Shown here: positions 43,232-51,509 of the stretch, piece after piece
Numbering within the stretch: position 1 is the first letter of the stretch
Layout of the letters: each line of letters opens with the position of its first letter
Origin: Actinomycetes bacterium
GTDB taxonomy: Bacteria; Actinomycetota; Acidimicrobiia; Acidimicrobiales; Palsa-688
NCBI GenBank assembly: GCA_021808665.1
Contig: JAKBBA010000001.1
Coordinates: 124,001-188,000 of the forward strand
Direction: 5' to 3'
Length of the DNA: 64,000 bases
The notes under the pieces: generated by a model
Database searches by the model: none
The model's input: only the letters and a program-made list of their open reading frames with translations
What the model was told of the DNA's origin: nothing
Program-made: the position numbers and the translations under genes

Positions 43232-44034
43232 CCGACCCACTGCGAGTCGTGTCGTCGTGGCCCGGGGCCGCAGCTGCTGGTTGGCGGGACGCCACCCGCG
43301 AATCCAAAGTCGGGCAGGCCGACCGGTCATTCCGGTGGGCGTCGGTGACCAAGGTGATCTCTGCGATGGCGATCTGGGTCGCAATAGAAGAAGGTACCGT
43401 CGACTTCGAGGACGAAGTCGGACCACCGGGGGCGACGCTGCGCCACCTTCTCTCGCACGCCTCTGGCATCGCTCCAGACGACGACCGGATCCTCGCTGAT
43501 CCAGCGACGCGCAGGATCTACTCGAACCGGGGAATAGAGATAGCCGCCGCTCATCTCGCCCGGCGAGCGGATATGCACTTCGCCGACTATCTCCGCGAAG
43601 CTGTCCTCGTACCTCTCGGAATGACCTCCACCCTCCTTCAGGGCTCCCCCGCGTACGGCGCCGAGGGCCCTTTAGACGACCTGCTCGCCGTAGGATCGGA
43701 GCTTCTAACACCCAGACTCGTGTCAGGCGATACCCACCTATCAGTGACGAAAGTCAGCTTCGGAGGCCTCCCCGGCGTCCTGCCCGGCTTCGGGTTCCAC
43801 GCTCGCAACGACTGGGGATTGGGCGTGGAGGTCCGCTCCGACAAAACCCCGCATTGGACGGGAAGAACGAACTCGCCCGCCACTTTCGGGCATTTCGGTC
43901 GTAGCGGTGCGTTCATCTGGGTGGATCCCACAGCAGGCGTGGCCTTAGCAGGCCTCTCCGACCAACAGTTCGGCCCGTGGGCCCTTAGCGCCTGGCCGGA
44001 CCTCTCGGACAGGGTGCTCAGGGCGCGCGGCTAG
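43228..44034 (+). CDS. Serine beta-lactamase-fold protein (class C/AmpH-like)
   Basis: 268 residues with the three penicillin-recognising elements: SVTK (Ser39-Lys42), YSN (Tyr98-Asn100) and a late HFGRSG in place of the KTG triad. The fold is shared by beta-lactamases, D-Ala-D-Ala peptidases and esterases. No signal peptide is seen, so a cytosolic esterase or transacylase is possible. It is shorter than AmpC. It overlaps the ZnuA-like stop by four bases, and the 3' end overlaps the convergent AhpD-like gene by four. Confidence 0.8.
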   Translation: MTDPLRVVSSWPGAAAAGWRDATRESKVGQADRSFRWASVTKVISAMAIWVAIEEGTVDFEDEVGPPGATLRHLLSHASGIAPDDDRILADPATRRIYSNRGIEIAAAHLARRADMHFADYLREAVLVPLGMTSTLLQGSPAYGAEGPLDDLLAVGSELLTPRLVSGDTHLSVTKVSFGGLPGVLPGFGFHARNDWGLGVEVRSDKTPHWTGRTNSPATFGHFGRSGAFIWVDPTAGVALAGLSDQQFGPWALSAWPDLSDRVLRARG

Positions 44035-44381
44035 GCGTCTTCTGTCGCCTTCAACTCACGGAAAGCCGCCAGGGCCCGCGGCCCCCAAACCGTCGCAGGT
44101 CCGCCGCTTAAGACAACCGCCACCCCGATCGCTTCGGCCACTTCCTCTTCCGTCGCTCCGCGCCGCGCCGCTCCACGAGCGTGGGAAGCGATGCAGCCGT
44201 CGCACTGCCGGCTGACCGCCACCGCTATCCCTATCAACTCCTTCGTCTTCGCCGGGAGCACCCCGTCGGCGAAGGCCGCCCTCTGCATGTTCGCGTAAGC
44301 CCCGATCACGTCGGGAATGTGCTCGCGAAGGTCGCGTGCTGGTTGGCGAAGCTCTCCAAGAACTTCATTGGGGTGGATCAT
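44031..44381 (-). CDS. AhpD/carboxymuconolactone decarboxylase-family protein
   Basis: 116 residues with the AhpD core CDGCIASH (Cys60, Cys63, His67), a CxxC plus His set that in AhpD reduces a peroxiredoxin or alkylhydroperoxidase. The rest (GATEEEVAEAIGVAVVLSGGPA) is the usual two-helix CMD segment. No AhpC is adjacent. It probably carries disulfide reductase or peroxidase-linked activity in the cytosol. Convergent with the beta-lactamase-fold gene. Confidence 0.88.
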   Translation of the reverse strand: MIHPNEVLGELRQPARDLREHIPDVIGAYANMQRAAFADGVLPAKTKELIGIAVAVSRQCDGCIASHARGAARRGATEEEVAEAIGVAVVLSGGPATVWGPRALAAFRELKATEDA

Positions 44382-44526
44382 TCCCGCTCCTCACGATCTG
44401 GTGCCGTACCGTCGGCAACGTCAGCCTGTATTGTGCCTCCCCGAGCGGCCACCGCGCGGGATTAGCCCGTCGGTCCTGCCGGCTCGCAACCCGCCGTCAC
44501 CTACTCGAACAAGGACCCCCTAACCA

Positions 44527-45222
44527 GTGAGACCCAAAACCCACACGCTCCTGGCGGCAGCAGTGGCGTCGGTTACGCTCGTTGCATGCGGTTCAACCGC
44601 AGCTACGAAGCTGTCGGCTGGCGAGCTCTTGGCCAAAGCGGAGCAGACCGTGAACGCTACGGACAGTCTCCACTTCGTCCTCACGAGCTCCAACGTCTCA
44701 CCGAGCGGAACGAATCTCGTCGGCGGAAGCGGCGACCTCGAGCGACCCGAGAGCCTGCAAGGGTCATTCAAAGTGACGATAAGCGGTTTCACCGCCACAG
44801 TGAAAGTTGCCGCCGTAGGGGCTGTCTTCGAAGCGGAGTTGCCACTGTCGAGCTCGTTCACCAAGACTGACCCCACCGAATTCGGTCTCGAAAACCCCGC
44901 ATCGCTTCTAAGTCCCTCCACCGGGTTGATCAGTCTCCTGGGCTTGGGATCGGCTGCAACGGTGACTGGTCAGGAGCGTGTGGACGGGGAGCTTCTCGAC
45001 ACCGTCAGCTACCAGATACCAGGCAAGGACGTGCCGGTACTTCCTGACGAGAACCCTTCCAAGCCCGTCGACATGACAGCGGCGATAGACCCCTCCAACT
45101 TTCAGTTGAGGTCGGTGACGCTAGTCGGACCCCTCACGAGCTCCACTTCGAACTCCACTTACGTGGTCACGCTCACCAACTACGGAGAGCACGTGAAGAT
45201 CACGCTACCTCCCACGTCTTGA
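44527..45222 (+). CDS. lprG: LprG/LppX-family lipoprotein (LppX_LprAFG)
   Basis: 231 residues: lipobox LVAC (Cys21), then the LppX_LprAFG lipid-binding fold, recognisable by AKAEQTVNATDSLHFVL and the C-terminal IDPSNFQLRSVTLVGPL strands. In mycobacteria LprG carries triacylated glycolipids or triacylglycerol across the periplasm with the MFS exporter P55. Here the next gene, an MFS transporter, starts as TTGA on the LprG stop, reproducing that gene pair. The GTG start lies about 145 bases from the divergent AhpD-like gene. Confidence 0.82.
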   Translation: MRPKTHTLLAAAVASVTLVACGSTAATKLSAGELLAKAEQTVNATDSLHFVLTSSNVSPSGTNLVGGSGDLERPESLQGSFKVTISGFTATVKVAAVGAVFEAELPLSSSFTKTDPTEFGLENPASLLSPSTGLISLLGLGSAATVTGQERVDGELLDTVSYQIPGKDVPVLPDENPSKPVDMTAAIDPSNFQLRSVTLVGPLTSSTSNSTYVVTLTNYGEHVKITLPPTS

Positions 45223-47090
45223 CCACCGCAGCGCCGCCCCACGGCGTTTCCCGAGAGGACAGGACCCGGCTAGTCCTAGCAGCGCTTGGCGTTCTGATCG
45301 CCTCATCTGACACCTACGTCGTCGTCGTGGCACTTCCCAACATCATGAACGGCGTCGGGATAGGCATCGACCATCTTCAGCGCGCCGCTCCGATCATCAG
45401 CGGATTCCTGCTCGGATACACGGCCGTCCTGCCGCTGATTGGACGGATCGCAGACGTCGCAGGTACCGCCGCTACGTTCAAATGGTGCCTCGTGGCTTTC
45501 GCCGCAGGCTCCGCGATAACAGCAACGTCGCACTCCCTACCTGTGGTAGTGACAGGGCGGGCTATGCAAGGAGTGGGCGGAGGCGGGCTCATACCGGTTG
45601 CTCTCGCCATGGTCGCGTCACGCTGGCCCGCAGATCGCAGAGGCGTGCCACTCGGGATGATAGGTGCCGTACAGGAGTTCGGTAGCCTGCTCGGTCCGCT
45701 CTACGGTGCGGCCGTCGTAGCCGTCTCGACGTGGCGTACTATATTTTGGCTCAACCTGCCGATCGTTGCCGTCCTCGGAGCCGCCTTGTGGTTCACGAAC
45801 CATCGGGACAACGCCAGGCGGACCCCGGTGCGATTCCCAGACGGTGTTTCCGTCGATACCTCAGACCGACGGGGGAGCCCTTCGGGCGCGCTGACCGGCG
45901 AACCAGGAGCCAGCCGGCGGCGGCGGGATCTTCCCGGCATCACCCTTGCGCTCGCCGGCACGGCCGGGCTTCTGGTCGGCTTGGACGCCCCGGCCAACTT
46001 GGCCGACAGCGTCAGCTTCGGAGGCGCCTACGCGCCGATCGCCTCCGGTCCCTGGGCGGGCATCACAACCCCGGTGGTGATCGTTTCCGCCGGCCTTCTG
46101 GTACTGTTCGCCCTTTGGGAGCTTCTAGCTCCGAGCGGCGTCGCCCGCGTCATCGGACCCCGAGGCGGGCGTCAGGTTATCGCCCGCTCGGACCTGCCCG
46201 GGGCGCTGCTCCTGGCCGGGGTACTGGCGTGCGTGGTGATCGCATTCTCTACCTCTGATCCGTCGACCCAGGTTCTCGCCTCGAGCACGCCGGTCGTGGC
46301 ACCCCTTGGCGTAGCGTTCGCCGCGGGATTCTGGTGGCGTCAACGACGGGCCGAGCACGCCTTGATCTCTAAGGGCAGCTTCTCCGCCAGGCCAGCTTGG
46401 GGGGCCCTGGCGGTCAACCTCTGGGCGGGTGCCGCCCTGATATCCGCCTTGGTGGACATACCGCTGTTCGCTAGGTCCACTGTGTACCCGACTTCCGAGG
46501 TGGGAGCCTCGCTGGTTCTAGTCCGGTTCTTAGTGGCCGTGCCTGTGGGAGCCGCAGCCGGTGGATTCGCGTGTCGCAGCCGTAGCAGAGCACCTTACGT
46601 AGCCGCGTGCGGCTTGCTCGTCTGCGCCGGAGCATTCGTAGCGATGACGACCTGGTCGGCAGACTCCCTCGGCGGCGCTATCCGGCCGAGCGACTTAGAG
46701 TTGATAGCCTGCGGTTTCGGTTTCGGCCTCGCGATAGCCCCCGTCAACGTCGCCATTCTCGGCGCGGTGACCGAGAAGTACCACGCTTTGGCCAGCGCCC
46801 TTGCGGTAGTAGCGAGAACCGTGGGCATGCTAGTAGGGCTGTCCGCCCTCACGGCAGTAGCCCTCCATCGCTTCTATCTGGCCGAGGCGCGCATACCGTC
46901 GCCGTTCGTGTCTTGCCCTCAGCGCCCGGAGAACTGCCCAGCGTTCAACGCTGCGACCACCAACGCCGTTCTAGTCGAGTTGCACACCATTTTCGCGGGC
47001 GCCGCCGTCTGCGCCGTCGTAGCAGCTTCACTGGCGTTGTGGACCTTAAGGTCCAAAAGGATGCCCGCAGCCCCTACGATAGAGGCCTAG
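45219..47090 (+). CDS. MFS exporter (DHA2/P55-like), partner of LprG
   Basis: 623 residues, about 14 transmembrane helices. The DHA2 signature is present in the first half (TGRAMQGVGGGGLIPVALAMVASRW; RRGVPLGMIGAVQEFGSLLGPLYG), with LNLPIVAVLG marking helix 6. A loop of about 45 residues (DNARRTPV to SRRRRDLPG) separates it from the next helices. In the family, P55 exports glycolipid or drugs with LprG; the same is inferred here. The TTG start overlaps the lprG stop. Confidence 0.88.
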   Translation: MTTAAPPHGVSREDRTRLVLAALGVLIASSDTYVVVVALPNIMNGVGIGIDHLQRAAPIISGFLLGYTAVLPLIGRIADVAGTAATFKWCLVAFAAGSAITATSHSLPVVVTGRAMQGVGGGGLIPVALAMVASRWPADRRGVPLGMIGAVQEFGSLLGPLYGAAVVAVSTWRTIFWLNLPIVAVLGAALWFTNHRDNARRTPVRFPDGVSVDTSDRRGSPSGALTGEPGASRRRRDLPGITLALAGTAGLLVGLDAPANLADSVSFGGAYAPIASGPWAGITTPVVIVSAGLLVLFALWELLAPSGVARVIGPRGGRQVIARSDLPGALLLAGVLACVVIAFSTSDPSTQVLASSTPVVAPLGVAFAAGFWWRQRRAEHALISKGSFSARPAWGALAVNLWAGAALISALVDIPLFARSTVYPTSEVGASLVLVRFLVAVPVGAAAGGFACRSRSRAPYVAACGLLVCAGAFVAMTTWSADSLGGAIRPSDLELIACGFGFGLAIAPVNVAILGAVTEKYHALASALAVVARTVGMLVGLSALTAVALHRFYLAEARIPSPFVSCPQRPENCPAFNAATTNAVLVELHTIFAGAAVCAVVAASLALWTLRSKRMPAAPTIEA

Positions 47091-47117
47091 TTACCAACAG
47101 CCAGGGAGACCCCTTAA

Positions 47118-47363
47118 GTGGACGTTCGCATCGGAGTGGTTCAATCAGCCAAGGAGATCGAGTTGGAGCTGCCGGAAGGCTCCGACCCTGACCAAATCGC
47201 CACGATGGTCGAAGAAGTCCTCTCGGCCGAGTCTGGAGTTCTCTGGCTAACCGACCGCAAGGGGCGTCGCGTGGGAATACCCGCAGGGCGCATCGCCTAC
47301 GTGGAGTTGAACTCCCCGAGCGAGGAGCGTCGAGTCGGCTTCGGCGCTGCGGTGCGTGGCTGA
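47118..47363 (+). CDS. DUF3107-domain protein
   Basis: 81 residues matching the short actinobacterial DUF3107 family: MDVRIGVVQSAKEIELELPEGSDPD and the C-terminal GRRVGIPAGRIAYVELNSP. It has no catalytic motif and probably forms a small beta-rich dimer. The GTG start follows a gap of 27 bases after the MFS gene, and the stop overlaps the first ArsA-like ATPase by 8 bases, linking it to that pair. In mycobacteria the relative is the TB9.4-type protein. Confidence 0.82.
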   Translation: MDVRIGVVQSAKEIELELPEGSDPDQIATMVEEVLSAESGVLWLTDRKGRRVGIPAGRIAYVELNSPSEERRVGFGAAVRG

Positions 47364-48303
47364 CCTTTTAGACCGCAAGCTGATCTTCGTCACCGGTAAA
47401 GGCGGGGTAGGAAAGACCACCATTGCGGCGTCGATCGCCTGGTTGGCCGCTGAACGCGGGAAGAGGACTCTGGTGTGTGACGTGGACGACCGGGGTGACC
47501 TGGCAGACCTCTACGAAGCAGGTCCCTTCAGTTTCGCCGAAAGAGAAGTGGCTCCTCGCCTGTGGGCGATGTCGATGGACGCAGAGGCTTCACTTAAGCA
47601 GTACCTGTCACTTCAGCTGAAACTCCCGTTGATCACACGGATCGGTCCGATCGCTCGCATGTTCGACTTCGTCGCTTCCGCTGCGCCGGGAGTCAAGGAG
47701 ATCGTGACGGTGGGTAAGTTCTGCTGGGAGGTCAAGGAGAACCACTACGACCTTGTCGTGGTCGACGCGCCTTCTAGCGGTCACGTAGTCGGGCAGTTGG
47801 CTGCACCGCAGGGCATCAACGAGTTGGTCAAGGTGGGCCTGGTCCGAAACCAGACAGACTGGATGCTCGACATCCTCGGGGACTCCGGCAAGACCGGGGT
47901 GGTTATCGTAGCCACCCCAGCAGAGATGCCAGTGAGTGAAACTGAAGACCTGATGGCCCGCCTTGAGCAAGAGACCAACGTCGCCCTGAGTGCCGTCGTG
48001 GTGAATCGGGTCCTTCCAGAACTGTTCGGTCGGGGTGAGGAGGAGGTGTTCGCCCGCCTGGAGGATCCAGGCGCGAGGGCCGCCGTAGAGTCCGAGTTGG
48101 GCGGACACCTCGGACCGCTGGTGGACGCAGCCCGGCTGATGGTAACGATGCGCAGGTCAAGGACCGTCCACTTGGAGCGTCTCCGCGACGCAGTAAGCCC
48201 GGACGTGGCGATGCTGTACATGCCCTACCTTTTCTCCAGGGGAAGCGGTCTTCGCACCACCAGGCAAGTCTCCGAGGCCCTCGCCGCAGAGTTGGGCTAC
48301 TGA
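47356..48303 (+). CDS. ArsA/Get3-like P-loop ATPase, first of a pair
   Basis: 315 residues with the deviant Walker A GKGGVGKTT (near residue 15) and the switch region CDVDDRGDLADLY, as in ArsA/Get3-type SIMIBI ATPases. The later motif YDLVVVDAPSSGHVVG is typical. The arrangement resembles the mycobacterial Rv3679-Rv3680 pair, whose role in membrane-protein or anion handling is still debated. It starts by GTG inside the DUF3107 stop and overlaps the second ATPase by one base (TGATG). Confidence 0.85.
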   Translation: MADLLDRKLIFVTGKGGVGKTTIAASIAWLAAERGKRTLVCDVDDRGDLADLYEAGPFSFAEREVAPRLWAMSMDAEASLKQYLSLQLKLPLITRIGPIARMFDFVASAAPGVKEIVTVGKFCWEVKENHYDLVVVDAPSSGHVVGQLAAPQGINELVKVGLVRNQTDWMLDILGDSGKTGVVIVATPAEMPVSETEDLMARLEQETNVALSAVVVNRVLPELFGRGEEEVFARLEDPGARAAVESELGGHLGPLVDAARLMVTMRRSRTVHLERLRDAVSPDVAMLYMPYLFSRGSGLRTTRQVSEALAAELGY

Positions 48304-49487
48304 TGGCCCAGCGTGGAGGCCCTAACCGATCAGCAGGGTCTCTTGGAGGGCTCGTAGCCTCACGGGAGATCGTGATCGCTTGCGGCTCAGGCGGGGTGGG
48401 TAAGACGACCACCGCGGCTGCCCTCGCTGCGACGGCAGCCCTGCATCACCAGACGAAAGTTCTCGTGTTGACCGTCGACCCGGCCCGGCGCCTAGCTGAC
48501 GCTTTAGGCCTGGACGGTCTGGGCAACGATGCTCGCAGGGTGGACCCGGCAGCCTTCTCCAAAAGCGGCACCAAGCCTCGCGGTGACATGTGGGCTGCGA
48601 TGCTCGACACGAAGCAGAGTTGGGACGACCTCGTGCGCCGCCACGCCCCCGACAAGGCCACAGTCGAGCGCATCCTCACCAACCCTCTCTACGACAACAT
48701 CTCCGGTCGCTTCGTTCAAAGCCACGACTACATCGCCATGGAACGCCTCTACGAGCTGCACACGAGCGGTGTCTACGACCTGATAGTCGTAGACACCCCC
48801 CCCAGCCGCAATGCCCTGGACTTCATCGCCGCTCCGAGGCGCATGGCAGAGTTTTTCTCTTCGAAACTTCTGCGGCTGCTGATCGCTCCCTACAAAAGCC
48901 GTCTAGTCAATGTGGCCTCCCGGCCCTTCTACCAGGTTGCAGACCGTGTACTCGGATCGCAGTTCCTCGAAGACATCGCCGAGTTCTTCATCTTGTTCCA
49001 GACCATGTACCCCGGGTTCGTAGAGCGGGCACGCGCCGTCGAGAGACTCCTCGCTGATCGCCGGACGACTTTCGTGGTGGTGAGCACGCTCGAACCGGCA
49101 CCGGCAGCGGAAGCGGAGTTCTTCATCGAGGTGCTCACCTCCAGGGGATACGACCTGGGTGCACTGGTCTTGAACAAGGTCCTTCCCGCCTACCTCCTCG
49201 ACGACGACGCTGCAGCCTTAGCAGCCCGATTGGAAGCTCAAGCAGGCGTGATCGCCTCGACCGAGGGACTCGCCGCTTCTCTTGGAACGGACCCTCAGCA
49301 GTTGGAGCGCGTGTTGTGCGAGGTCGCATCCAACTTCTCGAATTTTTCGATGGTCGCCAGCCGGGAGGCAGGCCTACGCCGGGATCTGGAGCGTCGGGGC
49401 AGCATCGTCGCCAGCGCCCCCGAGTTCGAAGGCGACATCAATGACGTCGCCGGTCTGCTCACCCTCGGCGCACTGACCTGGAAGTAG
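48303..49487 (+). CDS. ArsA/Get3-like P-loop ATPase, second of a pair
   Basis: 394 residues: Walker A GSGGVGKTTT near residue 30, VLTVDPARRLADALG switch I and LIVVDTPPSRNALDF. The C-terminal half is helical (FFSSKLLRLLIAPYKSRL; ILFQTMYPGFVERARAVERLL), a region that forms the client groove in Get3-like partners. The overlap with the first ATPase suggests a heterodimer. Each member keeps its own P-loop. The PdtaS kinase begins 10 bases after the stop. Confidence 0.85.
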   Translation: MAQRGGPNRSAGSLGGLVASREIVIACGSGGVGKTTTAAALAATAALHHQTKVLVLTVDPARRLADALGLDGLGNDARRVDPAAFSKSGTKPRGDMWAAMLDTKQSWDDLVRRHAPDKATVERILTNPLYDNISGRFVQSHDYIAMERLYELHTSGVYDLIVVDTPPSRNALDFIAAPRRMAEFFSSKLLRLLIAPYKSRLVNVASRPFYQVADRVLGSQFLEDIAEFFILFQTMYPGFVERARAVERLLADRRTTFVVVSTLEPAPAAEAEFFIEVLTSRGYDLGALVLNKVLPAYLLDDDAAALAARLEAQAGVIASTEGLAASLGTDPQQLERVLCEVASNFSNFSMVASREAGLRRDLERRGSIVASAPEFEGDINDVAGLLTLGALTWK

Positions 49488-49497
49488 CGTCTCTGCC

Positions 49498-50997
49498 ATG
49501 GCAACCCTAGCCGAGCTCCTCCAGGAGCACACAGACGCTCCTGGGCCGGTCGTAGCCCACCTCCAGCGGCTAGTCACGGGTTGGGGGATGCTGTCGGACC
49601 TGTGCTTCGCCGACCTGTTGCTGTTCGTACCGGTGCGAGACTCCCCGGACTTCGTGGTTGTCGGCCAGGTACGGCCCACCACCAGCCAGACTCTGCACCC
49701 CGACGACCTCGTCGGCCACGTCGTAGGCGTCGACGAGCAGACCATCGTGTCGCGTGCGTGGCGGGTTGGGGCAGTCGTAGAAGACGAAGTCCGGGTCACC
49801 GCTCGCAGCGAACGGGCCCGCCTCGTGTGCATACCCGTGCGCTACCAGGGATCCTTGGTAGGAATCATGACAAGGGAGTCAGCCTTGTCAGTACGACGCC
49901 GGCCGGGGGTCCTCGAAAGGGTGTACGTCGAGGTTTTTGACCGCTTGGCACGCATGATCGCCAGAGGAGAGTACCCCTTCCCCGTCGACGAGACGTTCAT
50001 CTCTGAAACGCCGCGGGTAGGTGACGGAGTCCTGGTCCTAGACGAGTCTGCTCGAGTTGACTTTGCGTCGCCCAACGGAGTCAACGCCTTACACCGTCTC
50101 GGGATGTACTCAGGTATCGATGGAATCCGCCTCGACGAGGCAGGGATCCACCAGTCTGCCGTTCCGCTGGCCTACCAGACCCGTCTGCCGACGGTCGAGG
50201 AAGTCGGCGAGGGCGACACTGTCGTGATAGTCCGCTGCATTCCGCTGCTGGACGGATCAGATGTCACCGGTTCGCTGGTGCTGGTGCGTGACGTCAGCGA
50301 CCTGCGGCGACGGGACCGTCTCTTGCTTTCGAAGGACGCAGCGATACGTGAGGTGCACCACCGGGTCAAAAACAATCTGCAGACCATTTCGTCCCTCCTG
50401 CGGATCCAATACAGGAGGATGCCTCACGGTGAGGCACGCCACGCCTTGGAGGAGTCGGAACGACGGGTGCGCTCAATTGCGGTGGTGCACGAAATCCTCT
50501 CCCGTGACACCACAGACGCCGTCGACTTCAACGACATCGTTCCTCCCCTTGCACGCATGACTGAGGACATGGGAGGCCGTGACCGTCCTGTCTACATAGC
50601 TTGCCACGGAGAGGCTGGAAAGCTCGAAGCGTCCGTAGCCACCCCACTTGCGGTGGTGCTAAACGAGCTCCTGCAGAATGCCGCAGAGCACGCCAGACCT
50701 CTGGGGGACCCCGGCGACAGCGACCAAGACGGGGACGGCTCGGATCACTGCCCTATCGAAGTCAGCGTCGACATGCACCGTGACGGCAAGGCATTGAAGA
50801 TCCGCGTTCACGACAATGGCATCGGGTTCCCCGACGGCTTCAACGCCGAGGGCTCCTCTTCGCTGGGGCTTTCCATTGTCAGCGGGCTCGTCTGCAGCCA
50901 GCTGGGTGGCACGATCACCATGTTCAACCAGGGCGGAGCGGTTGTCGAAATAACCGTGCCCGTGGACCACCAAAGCGACGATTTCGTGTCGATCTAA
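49498..50997 (+). CDS. pdtaS: PdtaS-like sensor histidine kinase
   Basis: 499 residues: a GAF-like N-terminal sensor (about 1-150), a PAS-like domain (about 175-275) and a HisKA_2/HATPase_c kinase. The H-box is EVHHRVKNNLQT (His287 or 288). The ATP lid carries ELLQNAAEHA, HDNGIGFP and SLGLSIVSGLV. No transmembrane helix, so a soluble sensor. In M. tuberculosis PdtaS works with the RNA-binding regulator PdtaR and next door is whiB1, as here. No response regulator is adjacent; the partner must lie elsewhere. Confidence 0.88.
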   Translation: MATLAELLQEHTDAPGPVVAHLQRLVTGWGMLSDLCFADLLLFVPVRDSPDFVVVGQVRPTTSQTLHPDDLVGHVVGVDEQTIVSRAWRVGAVVEDEVRVTARSERARLVCIPVRYQGSLVGIMTRESALSVRRRPGVLERVYVEVFDRLARMIARGEYPFPVDETFISETPRVGDGVLVLDESARVDFASPNGVNALHRLGMYSGIDGIRLDEAGIHQSAVPLAYQTRLPTVEEVGEGDTVVIVRCIPLLDGSDVTGSLVLVRDVSDLRRRDRLLLSKDAAIREVHHRVKNNLQTISSLLRIQYRRMPHGEARHALEESERRVRSIAVVHEILSRDTTDAVDFNDIVPPLARMTEDMGGRDRPVYIACHGEAGKLEASVATPLAVVLNELLQNAAEHARPLGDPGDSDQDGDGSDHCPIEVSVDMHRDGKALKIRVHDNGIGFPDGFNAEGSSSLGLSIVSGLVCSQLGGTITMFNQGGAVVEITVPVDHQSDDFVSI

Positions 50998-51038
50998 CCC
51001 TTAGGATCCTTCGCTGTTTCTAAATGCGACCCCGAGGT

Positions 51039-51329
51039 TCAGCAACTCCGGCGCTGCTCGGAAAGCCAAGAGCGCCTCAGTCTGCGGCGCTCCTCTTCGG
51101 ACGTACCGCCCCAGATACCGGACTCCTGATTGGTCGCAAGAGCGAACTCCAAGCACGCACTCATCGACTCGCATGTCGAACAGACCTCCTTGGCTGACTC
51201 GATCTGCTCGATAGCCGGTCCGGTGCTGCCCACAGGAAAGAACAGGTCAGGGTCGGTGTCTCGACATGCCGCCTGCTCGCGCCAGTCGTCGACGTCCCAC
51301 TCAATGCTGCGGCTCCAGGCCAAGGCCAC
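51039..51329 (-). CDS. whiB1: WhiB-family Fe-S transcription factor, WhiB1-like
   Basis: 96 residues with the four 4Fe-4S Cys (Cys22, Cys50, Cys53, Cys59), the sequence CRDTDPDLFFPVG, and the GIWGGTSEEERR turn and basic C-terminus that contacts sigma region 4. WhiB1 of mycobacteria has the same GPA-IEQI segment and is essential. The GTG start is used. A CRP-like palindrome lies about 25 bases upstream. Convergent with pdtaS, the arrangement known in mycobacteria. Confidence 0.9.
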   Translation of the reverse strand: MALAWSRSIEWDVDDWREQAACRDTDPDLFFPVGSTGPAIEQIESAKEVCSTCESMSACLEFALATNQESGIWGGTSEEERRRLRRSWLSEQRRSC

Positions 51330-51353
51330 GCGGCACTACCTTTCAGGAAAGCT

Positions 51354-51369
51354 TGTGAAAAGAATCACG
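51354..51369. promoter_or_regulatory. CRP-like operator upstream of whiB1
   Basis: The palindrome TGTGAAAAGAATCACG fits the CRP form TGTGA-N6-TCAC(A/G). It lies about 25 bases before the GTG of whiB1. Mycobacterial whiB1 is known to be controlled by CRP, so the site and gene pairing is likely conserved. Whether it activates or represses depends on the unmapped transcription start. Confidence 0.7.
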
Positions 51370-51509
51370 TGTACGCGCGCCGGTCAACACGCTTACAGCG
51401 CTCGATACATTAAGCGGGGACGGAAGCGAATTCAAGGCTCTTTCCTTGACATATTCCGCCGCTTCGAAAATGACCCGTGCCCACGACGCCCGAGCGCCCT
51501 CCGGACACG

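Noticed and set aside
50998..51038. Terminator between pdtaS and whiB1
   Set aside because: Only a short palindrome (AGGATCCT) is visible, too weak to call.
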